The notes under the pieces: generated by a model
Seen by the model: the letters and a program-made list of their open reading frames with translations, nothing else
The model's database searches: none
Told to the model about the DNA's origin: nothing
Program-made: the position numbers and the translations under genes
Shown: positions 9,817 through 21,467 of the stretch, piece by piece
Numbering within the stretch: position 1 is the first letter of the stretch
How the letters are laid out: every line of letters begins with the position of its first letter
Source of the DNA: Tomocerus qinae
Taxonomy: Eukaryota > Arthropoda > Collembola > Entomobryomorpha > Tomoceridae
Assembly (NCBI GenBank): GCA_020055645.1
Contig: CM034548.1
Location: 4,030,001 to 4,094,000 of the forward strand
DNA length: 64,000 bases
Direction of reading: 5' to 3'

Positions 9817-12416
9817 CTGCATTTAAAGAATAATCTCTTCCGAAACGTGAACCTCGGGCAACGGCTATTTATTATTATTTTATTTTGATAGGGGAAGCCG
9901 ACACTGTTCCCACTCTTTACGTGAAAGTGTCGCTTGAGATCTTCTGGTTTTCTTATCACTCATAGACTACTAAAATCTATATTCTGTCTTACGTAAGTAG
10001 CAAATCAGTAGTGGATGCTGGTGATATGCTTAACATAAGAAAGTACGTTAAACATTACACAGGTAGGATAAGTAAACACACACTTGGCGGATGTGTAATA
10101 TAATACTGTCTTAGTATGTTGCTGTTCTCTCTTACGTAAGTAATATTATTATGCTTTGCATAAGGAAATAAGATAGTTGAGGCCATTATACATAATATTA
10201 TATCTAGATGCTGTACAAGGTTATAATATAGTGTATCAGTTGTGCGTAATAATTATGTGCATACCTAAGTAAGGAAGAGAGGAGACAATAGAGGCAGAGA
10301 AAAGGTACGTTACACAAGGAAAGTGAGTGTCGGGCCGAAAGAGTGTAAATGCAAATGCCAAAGGAAGGCTGTGCTGGATGGACGGGTAGTTGGATACCCA
10401 CAGAGTTTAACAATCGACTCATCAACTAACTAACAATGAGCTGTCCTGTCGTGCAGGCATCCACTTAATATCACGACCATCAAGTAATTGCTAATTTTAT
10501 TGTATGCCTAATGCATTCAGACGGGAAATCTGTGGCGATTCATACAAGTTACACTGCACTATCTACTACTGGGGCATCCCTGGCTGCGTAGAAGAAGTAG
10601 AAGCGCTCTCTCTCTTTGCTCCATCTTCCATTTACATAAAATACGTATTATGCCATTATTCCATGCACTCGCTTTTAAGTGAAATTGACTCGGCGGTATT
10701 ATAAAAACTGTTTAACTCACCACCACTGCCCTACCTGGACAATTCTCTCCAATCAACTTCCTCATTGTTCTTCCTATGCCTATATGTTGGCATTGAATCC
10801 TCTTGTTTCACAATCTGCGCTCCGTAGATAAATCATATAACAATCGTCGTTCAAATTCAAATACATGAACTACTTGCTTAAACATGTCTAATATCTACTA
10901 CCAATTAAGACCAGAAGCCGTATTTAAAATAAGTACGAGTACAACCGAGTGTGAAAATTCACTTACATAGACGGTTCTGAATAATTAACTTTTATATTTA
11001 AAAGAATGCCCACTTTATTTCCCATCAGGTAATTTAAATACCAATATGCTACTTTGACTATATATAGTATATGGATATAGTATATAACTATAAGACTATA
11101 TGTAGTACTATAGTTATATAGTCTAAGATACGCTATAACTGCTAGATAGTAACATAGGTGTAATACAATCTCACGATGATGTTTCCTTGTACGCTAGATT
11201 TATACCTAGTAGCTACCAACATCTATCGTGTCTCTGTCTCCTGGTCTTATGTACTACATGCGCCTAAGCAAAATCTCATCTTATCAAAATAAGAACAATA
11301 TAAACATTGACATGGAGAACTTGCCGATTAGCAGATTATGTTAAGAACAATTCAGAGATGATTACAACAACAACAAGTTTTCATAGTCTTAGGCCGTAAT
11401 ATGTCATCTTCCAGAGTGGTATGCAAAATGAATACAATTCCACACTGGCTATTTGCTGTACATTTGTGATTGTGCTACGCATTTATCCTGTGGTCTACTT
11501 GCGGGTACAGTACAAAATGTGTACTTTAGTAAGTGTGGTGTTTCCTAAAATGTCTTGAACTCATTTCGTGAGTTTTTGTTTACTGATCAAATAGCGTATA
11601 CCTAAAGAATTATTATATAAACATTAAGGGGCTCAGTATTCAGTGTGAAGCTGCATAGCTAAATGTTATATGAAGCTATACCATGTAATATTTTTAGAAC
11701 TTGGTGGGGCGTTGAGTGGAATTGGCATAGAATTTTCCAGGATTTCCGACTCTTGGTATGATATCGTAGTAATATAGTGATCGAGAAATACGTGAAAATG
11801 AGACGTTTTCTTTCAATACAATTGCCTTTTCCTTTTTGCTTAGTGCTTTATGCATGTAAGTAGCGAGGGGTAGATTTATTCAGGTTTATCATTCATTGCA
11901 TATCGCTGTGGCTGGCTGGGTGTATATTTAGAATCGAATGATGACGCATTCTGAGTGTAATGTGTAACCATTTCGGGTTCTATGTCTCTCCCTAGGACAG
12001 TGGTCACTTTCTTCTGCGACGAAGATGTGTTATTTACTGCTGACCAATGATCGCACTTATATAAGTATACTTAAGTAGAACAATGTTGGTTACGTAAGCA
12101 TCAAGTTTTCAGGTAGCTGTATACTGAAATCTTTGCAAATGTAGCTGCAGAGGTATTGTTTTGGTGAATCCTGGTGGTATTAGGTTTATTGGTGGATCTA
12201 CAGCAGAAAATGTAAAAAGTGTGGGATAATAATGACAAATTCGCAGAAAGGAAAGTGATATCATGTCATTTGTCTATTGTTACCGACTGAAAAGATAATT
12301 CTGTTCGTCAGGTAAACGAAGTCTTCTTCAGCAAAAATTTCTAAGTATAGACGACTTTCATTTATCATAACAGGTAGCACTGTCTGGGACTAAAATTAGG
12401 TATGCAATACCATTAC

Positions 12417-12464
12417 CTGCAAGAATGGAGCACCCTGATGTGTGTAGGAGTAACTCACAATTCT
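12417..12464 (-). CDS. Candidate 48-bp internal exon (minus strand)
   Basis: Read on the minus strand, an acceptor (ACATTTCGTTCGCAG) is followed by exactly 16 codons, RIVSYSYTHQGAPFLQ, and then a CAG|GTAATG donor. Both boundaries are phase 0, so it could be spliced in frame to the candidate at 9748-9816. The evidence is the splice pair plus an uninterrupted frame. The exon is too short for family recognition, and chance matches of this kind are possible in 64 kb. Confidence 0.3.
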
Positions 12465-15400
12465 CTGCGAACGAAATGTTATTAACAATGCACAAACCAT
12501 TACCAGTTACATTATAAGCAGTCAGAGATTTTTAACAGTTGCTTGTAAATCCAAAAGATAATGTTATAATATGGTTTAGGATGAAAAGACAAACAAGATT
12601 TTTGGTAAAGGAAATGTCCGTTTAGGTGGTTGATTGTGGGTGACAGGGCGTGCTGTCAATCGTGTCACGGAACTCATCCTGGTTCTAGAAATTGGACACT
12701 TTTGCACAGGTACCCACAATGAAAATCTATTCCTCTCTCGAGGCCAATCCCGGGCATTAGTATGTAGGCATTGATGCTCAAGCAAAACGACCAGTTTGTT
12801 TAATAATTCTTACCAGATATTTGCTAGACTTTTTATAATACCAGGAAAAAAAATTGTGTCCGCTGCAAATTTTGGTGCATGAATGAGTATCCCTCAGTGC
12901 TTTGGACAAGCTCATGAGAAAGAGTCCACCCGGCCCTGGTTACAAAACACAACATAGCTAAGCATTGCTAATAAGTATGCTGTTCCCTTTGCAAATAGTT
13001 AACAAGGTTTCTCTTGCGGCTAGAATTTCTTTTATTTAGCGTTTATTTGATCTTTTCATGCTAAAATTGCATTACTTCGTGTATTGCTCTGCCATAGGGA
13101 GGGACATTGATAGTCCTGGGATGGATTGATACAGTAATGCATCTGAACCTTCAAAATATTATTAGTCAGTGTTGCATGGACGAGTTAAAACTAGCAAAAT
13201 TATGTATTAAAGTAAACAGTAGAAACTGATTTCAGTTTGTTGGGAAGGGAAAACTATCTAAGATCTTGAATGACATTACTAATCATAATTGCCAGGTTTG
13301 GCTCTTGTGTAACTTATGTTGATGTTATATAACATTTATGCCACCTTACATAAAAATAAAATCTCTTTGTTGATTGTGGTAGGCGAATGAACAGCCCTTT
13401 TCTGCTATCGGATATGTGACAGCCATACAGTTCATACATTAGCAAGAACACTGATATAAGTGCATTATTGTCCGTTGATATAATAGTTTATTATGTCAGA
13501 TAGGTTGTGTAAGTAGTGAAGAGTGTGCTAAAGAGAGTAGGCAGCAGGCATAAGATGGACCGGGAGGAAGTAACGTAAGTACCTACGTAGGTGGTTTGCG
13601 CATCTAGCCCATCTTAGCTGGTTAACATTAGCAAACAAATTGTATCCTAAAAGTGCTCAATGTGTAAGGAGTTGGAAATCGGTAGAATTTAGATGAGTAG
13701 TAGAAAAGGACAGCTAGGTATAGTAATTTACTCATGCCATGTCTGCTTTCTCCATCTTTCTTCAATCTATTAACGCAGCTTCGCCTAGACATTTTTCTAA
13801 ATCAGGTTAGCCCATGTATTGTATCATACATATTGTACCTGTGTATTGCCCCTCCCCTCGTCACTCTCTAACTTTCCTCTCGGCAGTCATCTTCTACTGC
13901 CCTTTCTCATTATCTCCTTCTTCTGTCACTGATCTGAAATATCTCTAGTATTAGCGTTAAAGGTAATGGGTATTTAAATTAGGTAGCTTAATTAGGTCTT
14001 TCAGCAAGGCAAATTACATTTTAGGACGTTAGTCTTTTCAAGCTTGTACGCAGAGTCATTGGAAAGGTCGCGAACCTTATTGTATTTTTAAGCATTTTCC
14101 ATTGTATAAATCCGATGCTATCTACTAGTAGAGCATCTTATGAACAACAAGCATCTACTTATTCTTTGCTTAAGGTTAAGAAGTTGAATTTTGTTTAAAT
14201 GTCCCCAACTTGTATAGTGAGTTGCATTTAATGTCATCCTGTTAGTCGGGGGATGAATTACTCTAGCATTGTAGATCACTCAAAAAGTCAGGAGTAGTGG
14301 GGTTTTCTAAAGAAATACTAATGCATAACCTCAGCACTTTGACGAACATCTCTGGCCATAGATCTTCAACGTAAGAGACTAGTAGTGAGGAATACACATG
14401 CATATGTGTCTGCACTGGCATAGCTGCCATTGTAATACGCAGTCGGGAAGCTTAAGCATAGGTGAAACACAGTCTCATCCATTCTAAACAGAGACTGTAG
14501 GCAAGCAAAAGAGATATTGATAAGTGACAGAAGAAAGCTAACTTTCACATTCCTTAACGACTTCATAAACATAACATCTCTTCATTGGTAACAACCGATT
14601 TGGCTGATCTCCTTTCTCATCTCCTTCTCGAGACTCATCTTTACTACTCTGTCCGGACTACTACTAATACAGCTTTTTCCCTTCCGTTCTCAGGCAGTCA
14701 CCCAAAACATCTCATTCTGTTTTAAATTTTGCTCTCAACAACTCGGCCTTTGCTCACCTTCAACAGCAAACAACATTTTCAAGATTAACAATCCAGGTTC
14801 GTACCCATCACAATTAATTATTCTTTTTTTGTCTAAAATACTCGCTTTTCAGCCATTATCTTGAAAACTTTTAAGGTGCATAAAATACTCGTTTATCTAA
14901 CACTTAATAAGTTACTTTATCAGCTTAACTTTCTCCTTGTCTTATTACTTTCTTAAAATGTGAAATCACCAGCCATTGATTAATTAACTAAATAACTCAT
15001 ACGTACATTCTTATTTAAATTTAAATTCTGATTTATTATACAAAATTAGTTGAAAAATTGCAAGTCTAAATTAAATTTGCATTTCTAAAGGAAATTGTCA
15101 CCATAAAAAATTTTCAATCATAAGTCTTGTTCATATTCTTGAGAATTATCACAACATCACAGGTAAGGCAGTAATTTGCACAATCATGCAAAATGTCCGT
15201 TTGCTAATAAAATCAACAATTATTCATACATTTCTCATATCACTAAACGTCGTCATTTGAAGTAGTTAATGTATTTACATTGTGATCAGACGGATTATAG
15301 ATTGCATGACACATTAACTGAACATTGGTGCATATTGTGTTACATGAATGAGTAGGTGTAAGTACATGACGAACCTTAGTAAGTGTAATGCATTGGTTTT

Positions 15401-15470
15401 CTCTGATGCCCTTCTTCACAGTAACCGCAAAAGGTATCGGGTTTTCATTTGCTAAAAATAATATGCTTAC

Positions 15471-15604
15471 AGCTTCTGCCAACACTATTTCTACAGAAAT
15501 TGGAATGTGATATTCCATATCGCCATTTTTATCGTAAAATACATAATTTTTCCTTTCTTCTCTTAAGAGAAAATTACTTGTTAACAGAATTAGTTGCTTA
15601 TGGC
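15471..15604 (-). CDS. Candidate exon resembling TM1-TM2 of a nucleotide-sugar transporter (SLC35-like)
   Basis: On the minus strand this 134-bp segment runs from an acceptor-like ATAAGTTAG to a GTAAGC donor. It encodes 44 residues: a hydrophobic end (HKQLILLTSNFLL), a charged and aromatic loop (REERKNYVFYDKNGDMEY), then HIPISVEIVLAEA. The layout (end of a membrane helix, a loop with a Lys/Asp-Gly turn, then a helix ending E-x-x-L-x-E-A) resembles the first two helices of Golgi nucleotide-sugar transporters (Nuc_sug_transp/SLC35A). That match is from memory of the family pattern and is not certain. The frame stays open past the donor to a stop at about 15243, so a read-through 91-residue ATG ORF exists (15243-15518). 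The 5' boundary lies inside a 49-bp-period tandem duplication, which may affect splicing. No partner exon was identified with confidence. Confidence 0.4.
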
Positions 15605-15653
15605 CTAACTTATAGTCTTTGATTACTTGTTAACAGAATTAGTTGCTTATGAC
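15573..15653. repeat. Two-copy tandem duplication, period 49 bp, over an exon boundary
   Basis: ATTACTTGTTAACAGAATTA followed by GTTGCTTATG occurs at 15573 and again at 15622, with 30 identical bases and a similar continuation. On the minus strand the repeated block is the first part of the transporter-like exon. The period is not a multiple of three, so the upstream copy is out of frame with the downstream one. Confidence 0.7.
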
Positions 15654-17316
15654 ATAACGTATTAGGTACAAAATAGTAGAGTAGACATAGCATAATTCTT
15701 ATGAAACTAGGGACTTGTAGAATTTTGAATTTGTAGTTTTTCTCAACCATTCTGAAAGGTTGCAGCTTTCCAGGCGACCCAAGTAGTATATTGAGTCATT
15801 ATCATAGGTTCATAGACTATCGTTGTCTACGCGTAACCAAATAATATCTATTAGGACACTTCGCCATGAAATATATTATCTGCCTGCAATAAAGAATGTC
15901 TTCACTGCTTTCTTTACAACGTATTTCTTTCGTTAATATTGTTAGACAACTCTTTTACATAAGTTTTTCTTTCGTAATGTCCAGGATAATTGTGTAATAG
16001 ATCCTTTTACTTATTGGTAAGATGTTGACTACCATAGGAGATACAATTCGATACATACAAATGCTGGTGTTCATTTCAATACATAAGCTACCTGTTCATA
16101 CACGAATGTCTTTATGTAATGAAAAATTATATATCTGCAGCGTACTAACGACCTTATTATACGGTTACCTTATCCAGGTATTTGTTTGCCCTCATTGCTC
16201 TGGCATGGCATATCAAATAACATTGGACGTCAGCAAAAGAATGAGCAGCCCTAATAAGCATAAACTCAACCGCAGAATCAGACGGAATTTTTTTTTCTGG
16301 TTCTCATATTTCATGGCTTGCTACAAATTGACATTTCTCAACGTCTGTACTTCAAATTATATAAGATTATGTCACAGAAGATTTTCAGTAGTCGGTAGTG
16401 GTTTGGAGAAATGGGGTTAGAATAATTGGGAAATTGCGTCTATCAAATATGATAGCCCATTAAAAATGCAGTCAATACAGGAGGAAAAGTTTTCAAAATT
16501 GATAATGAGATGATTGTGTAAGAATAATTGGCTTTAGACCCTTCGAAAGTCGTTTAAGGTTACAATTGTGACTCGCTTTGCGTCATAAATATCATAGCAA
16601 CATTTGTTTGTATCTTTTGAGAAAACTTGGGAGAAATGATCCAATGTTATGTCGTACCCCACATAGAAGATGAATGCACTAGCTGAAAGATAGTTGGATA
16701 GATAGGAAACAGAGGGTTGTAAAGGAGACGACACGAGGAGTGCTTAAACTACGTACTTAAACCCACTCTACATTTCTTTTGTCAATATATCTAGGATAGA
16801 TTGCGCCAACAGGTATAACTTGACTCAAACTACTAGTAGTATAATGTTGTTGATTGTAAGTGGGCATTGATAATATCATGGACGTAGTTTTAAATAATAG
16901 ATTTTGAGTTGTATGATTTGCATGGTTCTGCTAGGAAGGACTAAGTATCATGAAATAATGATAATGTGATCGTAGGCGAAAAGATCTCCAGTTTACTAAG
17001 AAAAGTAATTTGGAGAGACAATTATGGCAAAAGATTCAGGACGAAAGACTCTTATTATTTCAACAGTGCTTAGTCGTAAATCATATCTTCTGACTTGCAA
17101 GGGTTTTTCACTCTTAAGCATTAGATGTTCTGCTTATTGTCAACTAGGAACATAATTAAGTTTAATCTATTAAAACTTTTGCATTCAAATTTCATACTCG
17201 CATTAAATATGTGAAGACATATTATTTCCTCTCATCCTTTCAAAGAAGACTCTAATATTAGCACTCAGAGTTTCTAAACACCTACACGCTCCGTGAGTCA
17301 CTCGTGTAATCCTTAG

Positions 17317-17426
17317 CAGATCGCAAGGAAATTGCTTATTTTACTGACGAAATGAAATTGGAAGAACTAGGATTTAATGAATCTCAGAAGAATAGAATAC
17401 AAAAGGAAATGAATTTCTCAATGTAA
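17317..17426 (+). CDS. Candidate small exon, charged helix
   Basis: After an acceptor-like TGTAATCCTTAG the frame reads DRKEIAYFTDEMKLEELGFN and then ESQKNRIQKEMNFSM to a stop at 17424. A GTAAGA donor overlaps the last codon (exon end 17422), so it could be either an internal or a terminal exon. The peptide is rich in Lys and Glu with helix-like heptad spacing, unlike its AT-rich surroundings. I do not recognise a family. Confidence 0.25.
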
Positions 17427-17676
17427 GACTATCCTTGAGTACCAATTTGAAAAAAATTTAAAAATGAATGAAAGGAGAAGAAAGCATAAGCTCTAAATAT
17501 GTTTGTCCATACAAAAATATTATAAGCAACTCTAATAAAAATAATGATCACCACAACCCTAATTTGGTTCAAATTCCCATTTATCTTTCCCTTGTAATTT
17601 GCAATTAAGTTCCCTACCTACCTAGGCAGTCTTCACGATACCCTCCCATTTTTCTCTTAAATTCAAAAATCACTGT

Positions 17677-17714
17677 ATATGGCCTGTCTACTAACTACAG
17701 TTAGCAGGCCATAT
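17677..17714. repeat. Hairpin with 10-bp outer stem and nested inner stem
   Basis: ATATGGCCTG (17677-17686) pairs with CAGGCCATAT (17705-17714). The loop contains CTAACT and AGTTAG, which form a second stem. A (TA)-rich run follows. It may be a remnant of a fold-back repeat. Confidence 0.5.
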
Positions 17715-19363
17715 TATATATACTGATACATAAGTATATATATATGCTTATTCCGATCTGTAGATTGGAATCAGCAAAGTATGATAATCTTTTGAAGCTG
17801 CCAAGAAAGGTTTTAGGTGATCACATGTAAATATCTTTTTATACAACATGCTTCATCAAGTTGTTAGACGAAAAAACTGCCATAATTACTGTGCTTTGTG
17901 TCAGGGCATACTGATAGAGCAAAGTTGCTAACTCGAACATGTTTGCTATTTTTATCATTTTGAATGGGTGCAAGTGCAAATATCCTCCCAGTGGTTAGTG
18001 AGATTCGCATATCCCAACTATTGCTATGGATGAACCATAAATAAGAACAGAAATATCTAAGATGTCTTGTAATACCAATATTTTTCACATTCGTTATTTA
18101 TACTATTGGTTTTACCTTCTCCTGCAATCGTCACTGAAAAAGTTCAGTATTCTGATTAGCTTTAACAACTTGGAAATGTTAATTTCTCTTTTTCCCTTAA
18201 CTCAGATATTGTATTTCTTTTCATTTATCGTTATTTCTGAGTTAGCTATTCCACTGTAGTTTGTTGCATATAGCCGTCCTATATGAACTTATAGTATTTC
18301 CGAATGATGCAGTCAATAACAAAACAGTATGTAGTCAAAGACTTATATGTACATTGACAATGTATTCTAGTAACCACTAAGAAGCAGTTTTTGCCTATTC
18401 CAGTATTCCTTAGTCTAGACTTTTCACTTTTCGTAGTTCCTTCCTTCTCATGTAATCAGGCACCATACACCCATACATCGACAGTATCTCTTGCTAGTCT
18501 TTTAAGAGAGAGGGTAGGCCACCGATCTCTAACACTCCAACATGTTGTTCTGCTTTGTGCATCTGCAAGTCTGTAACTATCTTTCTAGCAGATCAGCACA
18601 TCACAAATCATCATTTTCCAGGTGCATGCTTTTTTATCCATGTATACGTACTACTTGTAGAAGTTCCATTATTATATGCAGTATAGATATCTTGATGCTC
18701 ACAATTGTAATGTCTGCTTAGACACATAACAAGTCACATTAAGTATAATACATATTAATAAAGGATGGTTGTCCAGCCGAAAAATATCCGACGAGACGAC
18801 GTTTTTGTACACCGACAGTATGTAGCGGCTTTTGTTTGACAAGGGATAGTTAGAGATGGATGGATATAGGTAGACATTATCTATTTTGATAAACACATTT
18901 CATGCCCATTTATTGTTATGCATCGTAACATTATCCTATTCGCTCAGTAGTCCTTTCATCCTTTTCTTATAACATCACTAAGCTGCCATTTCTCCCGTCT
19001 AATAAAACCCTAGAACACTTCCTTTTCCTTTCTATTGTGTGCAACCAAGCCATACACCTTCTGTATGTAGACCTTTCATCCATTTACTCAGGCGTTTATG
19101 TATTTCTAGATTTCTCACATTGTAAATCTCCCATTAACTGGCAAATATGGAAATGTGATGTCAAATATATTTACTGCTAATTAAATACAACATTTGTTTA
19201 AATTTATGCACAATAAAATAAGAATACATACATAATAATTTTTTTAAATCATATTTCCCCTTCAGTCGCAAAATTAAAAAATATAGCCGATGAACTGTTG
19301 TTGTGTACAGACGTTTATTATGAGTTGACGAGGAACAAGTAATACTAAACCGATAGTCAAGCT

Positions 19364-19582
19364 TTATGTTTGAAGGGCCAAATCGCTATTTTTCCAATTT
19401 GTAGTTGCCTTCGGCATTTTTCTTGATTTCCTTACTACATTTGATTGATGTCTGTTAGCGTACAATGTTGTAGAATGAGCAGATATCAATCTCTCGGGGT
19501 TCTCATGGAGGATTAATGATTTTCTATTTGTATTTATATGATTGCGTAGCGGATTAACAGAGTGCAAGCCATTGTTCCGCAT
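19364..19582 (-). CDS. Candidate coding ORF, 72 residues, basic and disordered
   Basis: This is an ATG-initiated minus-strand frame with an acceptor-like CTCTAGAAAAACAG about five bases before the start. The peptide is rich in Asn, Arg, Lys, Ser and His (for example VVRKSRKMPKATTNWK near its end), with no membrane segment, unlike typical chance frames here, which are Phe/Tyr/Leu-rich. No domain is recognised and the gene context is unknown. It could be a fragment of a disordered region or chance. Confidence 0.25.
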   Translation of the reverse strand: MRNNGLHSVNPLRNHINTNRKSLILHENPERLISAHSTTLYANRHQSNVVRKSRKMPKATTNWKNSDLALQT

Positions 19583-20408
19583 ATCGCCTGTTTTTCTAGA
19601 GTTTATTTAACAATTTCATAGTTGGCCCCTTGTAAAGATTACCTACAGATTTACTCACAATAAGTACGCACTGTACCCTTGCAGATGTATTCACCTCTAT
19701 TCACAAACATAGGGTCCTCCTAGATAATCTAAACAGCAGTGCAGTAGGGGCTTAGATGTTGGAGAACACCCATTCTTTATTTACTTAAAATTACCACTTA
19801 TCCCTGAACATCAATGTTCTCATGAATTTTTCAACTATGTCCTGAAGTGTTTTCATGCCACAGACAATAAATAAGTAGTTAAAATTTATATATGTTCAAT
19901 GATCATACATGTAAATGAGTAAATAGCTTTGAAAATCCACACGAAATAACTAGATCGAATGAAATTATTTTTATCAATACTTGTGTAAGAAATTCAAACA
20001 TAGATATCTTATACTCGCCTTAATGTCCATAATTTATTAGAATGTATGAATTTTTTGTTAATACAACGTTAGTAACTACAATTGTATCAAATGTACCTAT
20101 ACTTGCAAAGATAGCCACAAAACGTACTACATAATATGATACTCAATTGAACGAAATTTTTGACGCGAGTTATTACATGATTATTGTCAGCGACGAGGTA
20201 GAATAACTTATTTGGCTCAACATATTCAACTCTTATTGCTATAACTATAGACACTAAAAGTAATTCTAATAGAAGATCCCATGTAGTCTTATGTAACATG
20301 TGGCTACACATGTAAATATTAGTAAGAGTGGTATAAATACACATTAAACCTAAGCTAAATGCGCAATACAGTATTTGCAACAGATTTGTAGTAAACAATT
20401 AACACACT

Positions 20409-20531
20409 CAAGCAGTGAAAAACATTTCCTGGCTGTAAGTAGATTTTGTCAAGCAATGACAAACATTTCCTGACCCATAAGTAAATTTTGTCAAGCAGGA
20501 AAAAACATTTCCTGATCTAAAGTAGATTTTA
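20409..20531 (+). repeat. Three tandem copies of a 41-42 bp unit
   Basis: Units start at 20409, 20450 and 20492 with CAAGCA. Each contains AAACATTTCCTG and ends AGTARATTTTGT or AGTAGATTTTA. Copies differ by a few bases. There is no coding frame of interest. Confidence 0.75.
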
Positions 20532-21032
20532 GAAAATTTACAATTAAACAATTAATGGCAAGAGAGCTGAGAATTTTGAGCTTTAACTTCATTTTGTTCT
20601 GATGCCTTAAGTATAAAATGTGTGCGCATCGGTGAAGCTGTATTTCAGTCTAACTAAACTGTACCGACTTGGAGCTTTTGCTAGAAATCTTTAAAATATG
20701 GTACAGCAGTCAGTGGTGATTACATGCTACTTGCCTCATTAAAATTACTTCCTAGCAAGTTTCAGTCAGAGAAAAGTTGTAGAATGACTTATGGTAGATT
20801 TATTGATCACCTAATCATGTACTAACTTACACAACGTATGAAATCATGCAAACTTTAACTGATAATTCAGTGAATAGCAATTAATGTATAATTTGTGGTT
20901 ACACAAGTCTAATATGCATTGCATTTGGATAAATAAGGACATCATGAATCGATACATAACATACTGTGAGAATAGAACTCGGGCTAGAACGGATCGGAAC
21001 TACTATAAGCATTATCGGTATCTTTCAAAGCA

Positions 21033-21308
21033 TCAACCGAGTTGTTTTTGTTTTGCACTTTGACATTTTTGGCCATTGCTAGACCTCATAAGTGAATAAA
21101 ATGAATTGAGCTGACCGTGTCTGGAGCGTCGCTCTTCGTCGATGCATTCATAAGGGTTAACCGTCGTATCATCTTCCATCCCTCTCAGGTGATTGTGATT
21201 CATATGGCTACTTCCTAGTGTATGCATTTGGGAAGCAGTCAGAGGGGGAAATGCCCGGCTGTTGTGCTGCGGTGCCCACCCCAATCGATTTCTGCTTCCA
21301 CGATCCAT
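21033..21308 (-). CDS. Candidate coding exon, 91 residues, polar, with two YxxPhi-type motifs
   Basis: On the minus strand an acceptor-like TTTTATTTTCAG lies 20 bases upstream of an ATG that opens 91 codons. The interval is close to 47% GC inside AT-rich DNA. The peptide is polar (Asn, Gln, His, Arg, Ser), with no membrane helix, and includes SSHMNHNHLRGMEDDTTVNP, then YECI and, further on, YSLM. YECI and YSLM fit the YxxPhi sorting pattern seen in cytoplasmic tails. In-frame stops lie just before the ATG, so it would be a first coding exon or a single-exon ORF. No consensus donor precedes the TGA stop. Family not recognised; function is inference only. Confidence 0.35.
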   Translation of the reverse strand: MDRGSRNRLGWAPQHNSRAFPPLTASQMHTLGSSHMNHNHLRGMEDDTTVNPYECIDEERRSRHGQLNSFYSLMRSSNGQKCQSAKQKQLG

Positions 21309-21467
21309 GCTTCACTAGCAATCACTGAAAATAAAATTATTCCAATTAGTACTTGAACAACTAATTAATAATAAAATAACATATTATTACGCTTAAAATT
21401 TATATGCATTTCGTAATTTACGTATTTGGTACACGGTATCACTTATTAATTTGGCGACAACGTAATG

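Larger units (their letters stand above)
9026..15470. other. AT-rich interval with scattered exon candidates
   Basis: This interval is mostly AT-rich DNA without recognisable repeats. Besides the exons listed separately, the minus frame at 14366-14572 has a signal-peptide-like start (basic residues, then a hydrophobic run). A very strong acceptor-like pyrimidine tract ends inside it near 14495, so it could instead be an exon beginning there. GC-richer patches at 10504-10700 (+) and 12580-12790 (-) carry open frames without recognisable domains. An AT-rich imperfect hairpin lies at about 11058-11125. Confidence 0.4.
15655..20408. other. AT-rich interval, no established gene
   Basis: Apart from the candidates listed separately I see only short ORFs. 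The longest is a 132-codon ATG frame at 16022-16420 (+), which has an AT-rich, membrane-like composition typical of chance frames. A hairpin lies at 17677-17714, followed by a (TA)n stretch. Confidence 0.4.

Noticed and set aside
16022-16420. 132-codon ATG ORF on the plus strand
   Set aside because: At this base composition several frames of this size are expected by chance; no domain, and composition is AT-driven.
20087-20398. 103-codon membrane-like minus ORF (receptor-like look)
   Set aside because: It has no ATG near the start, and AT-rich chance frames are hydrophobic by codon bias; no family motif.
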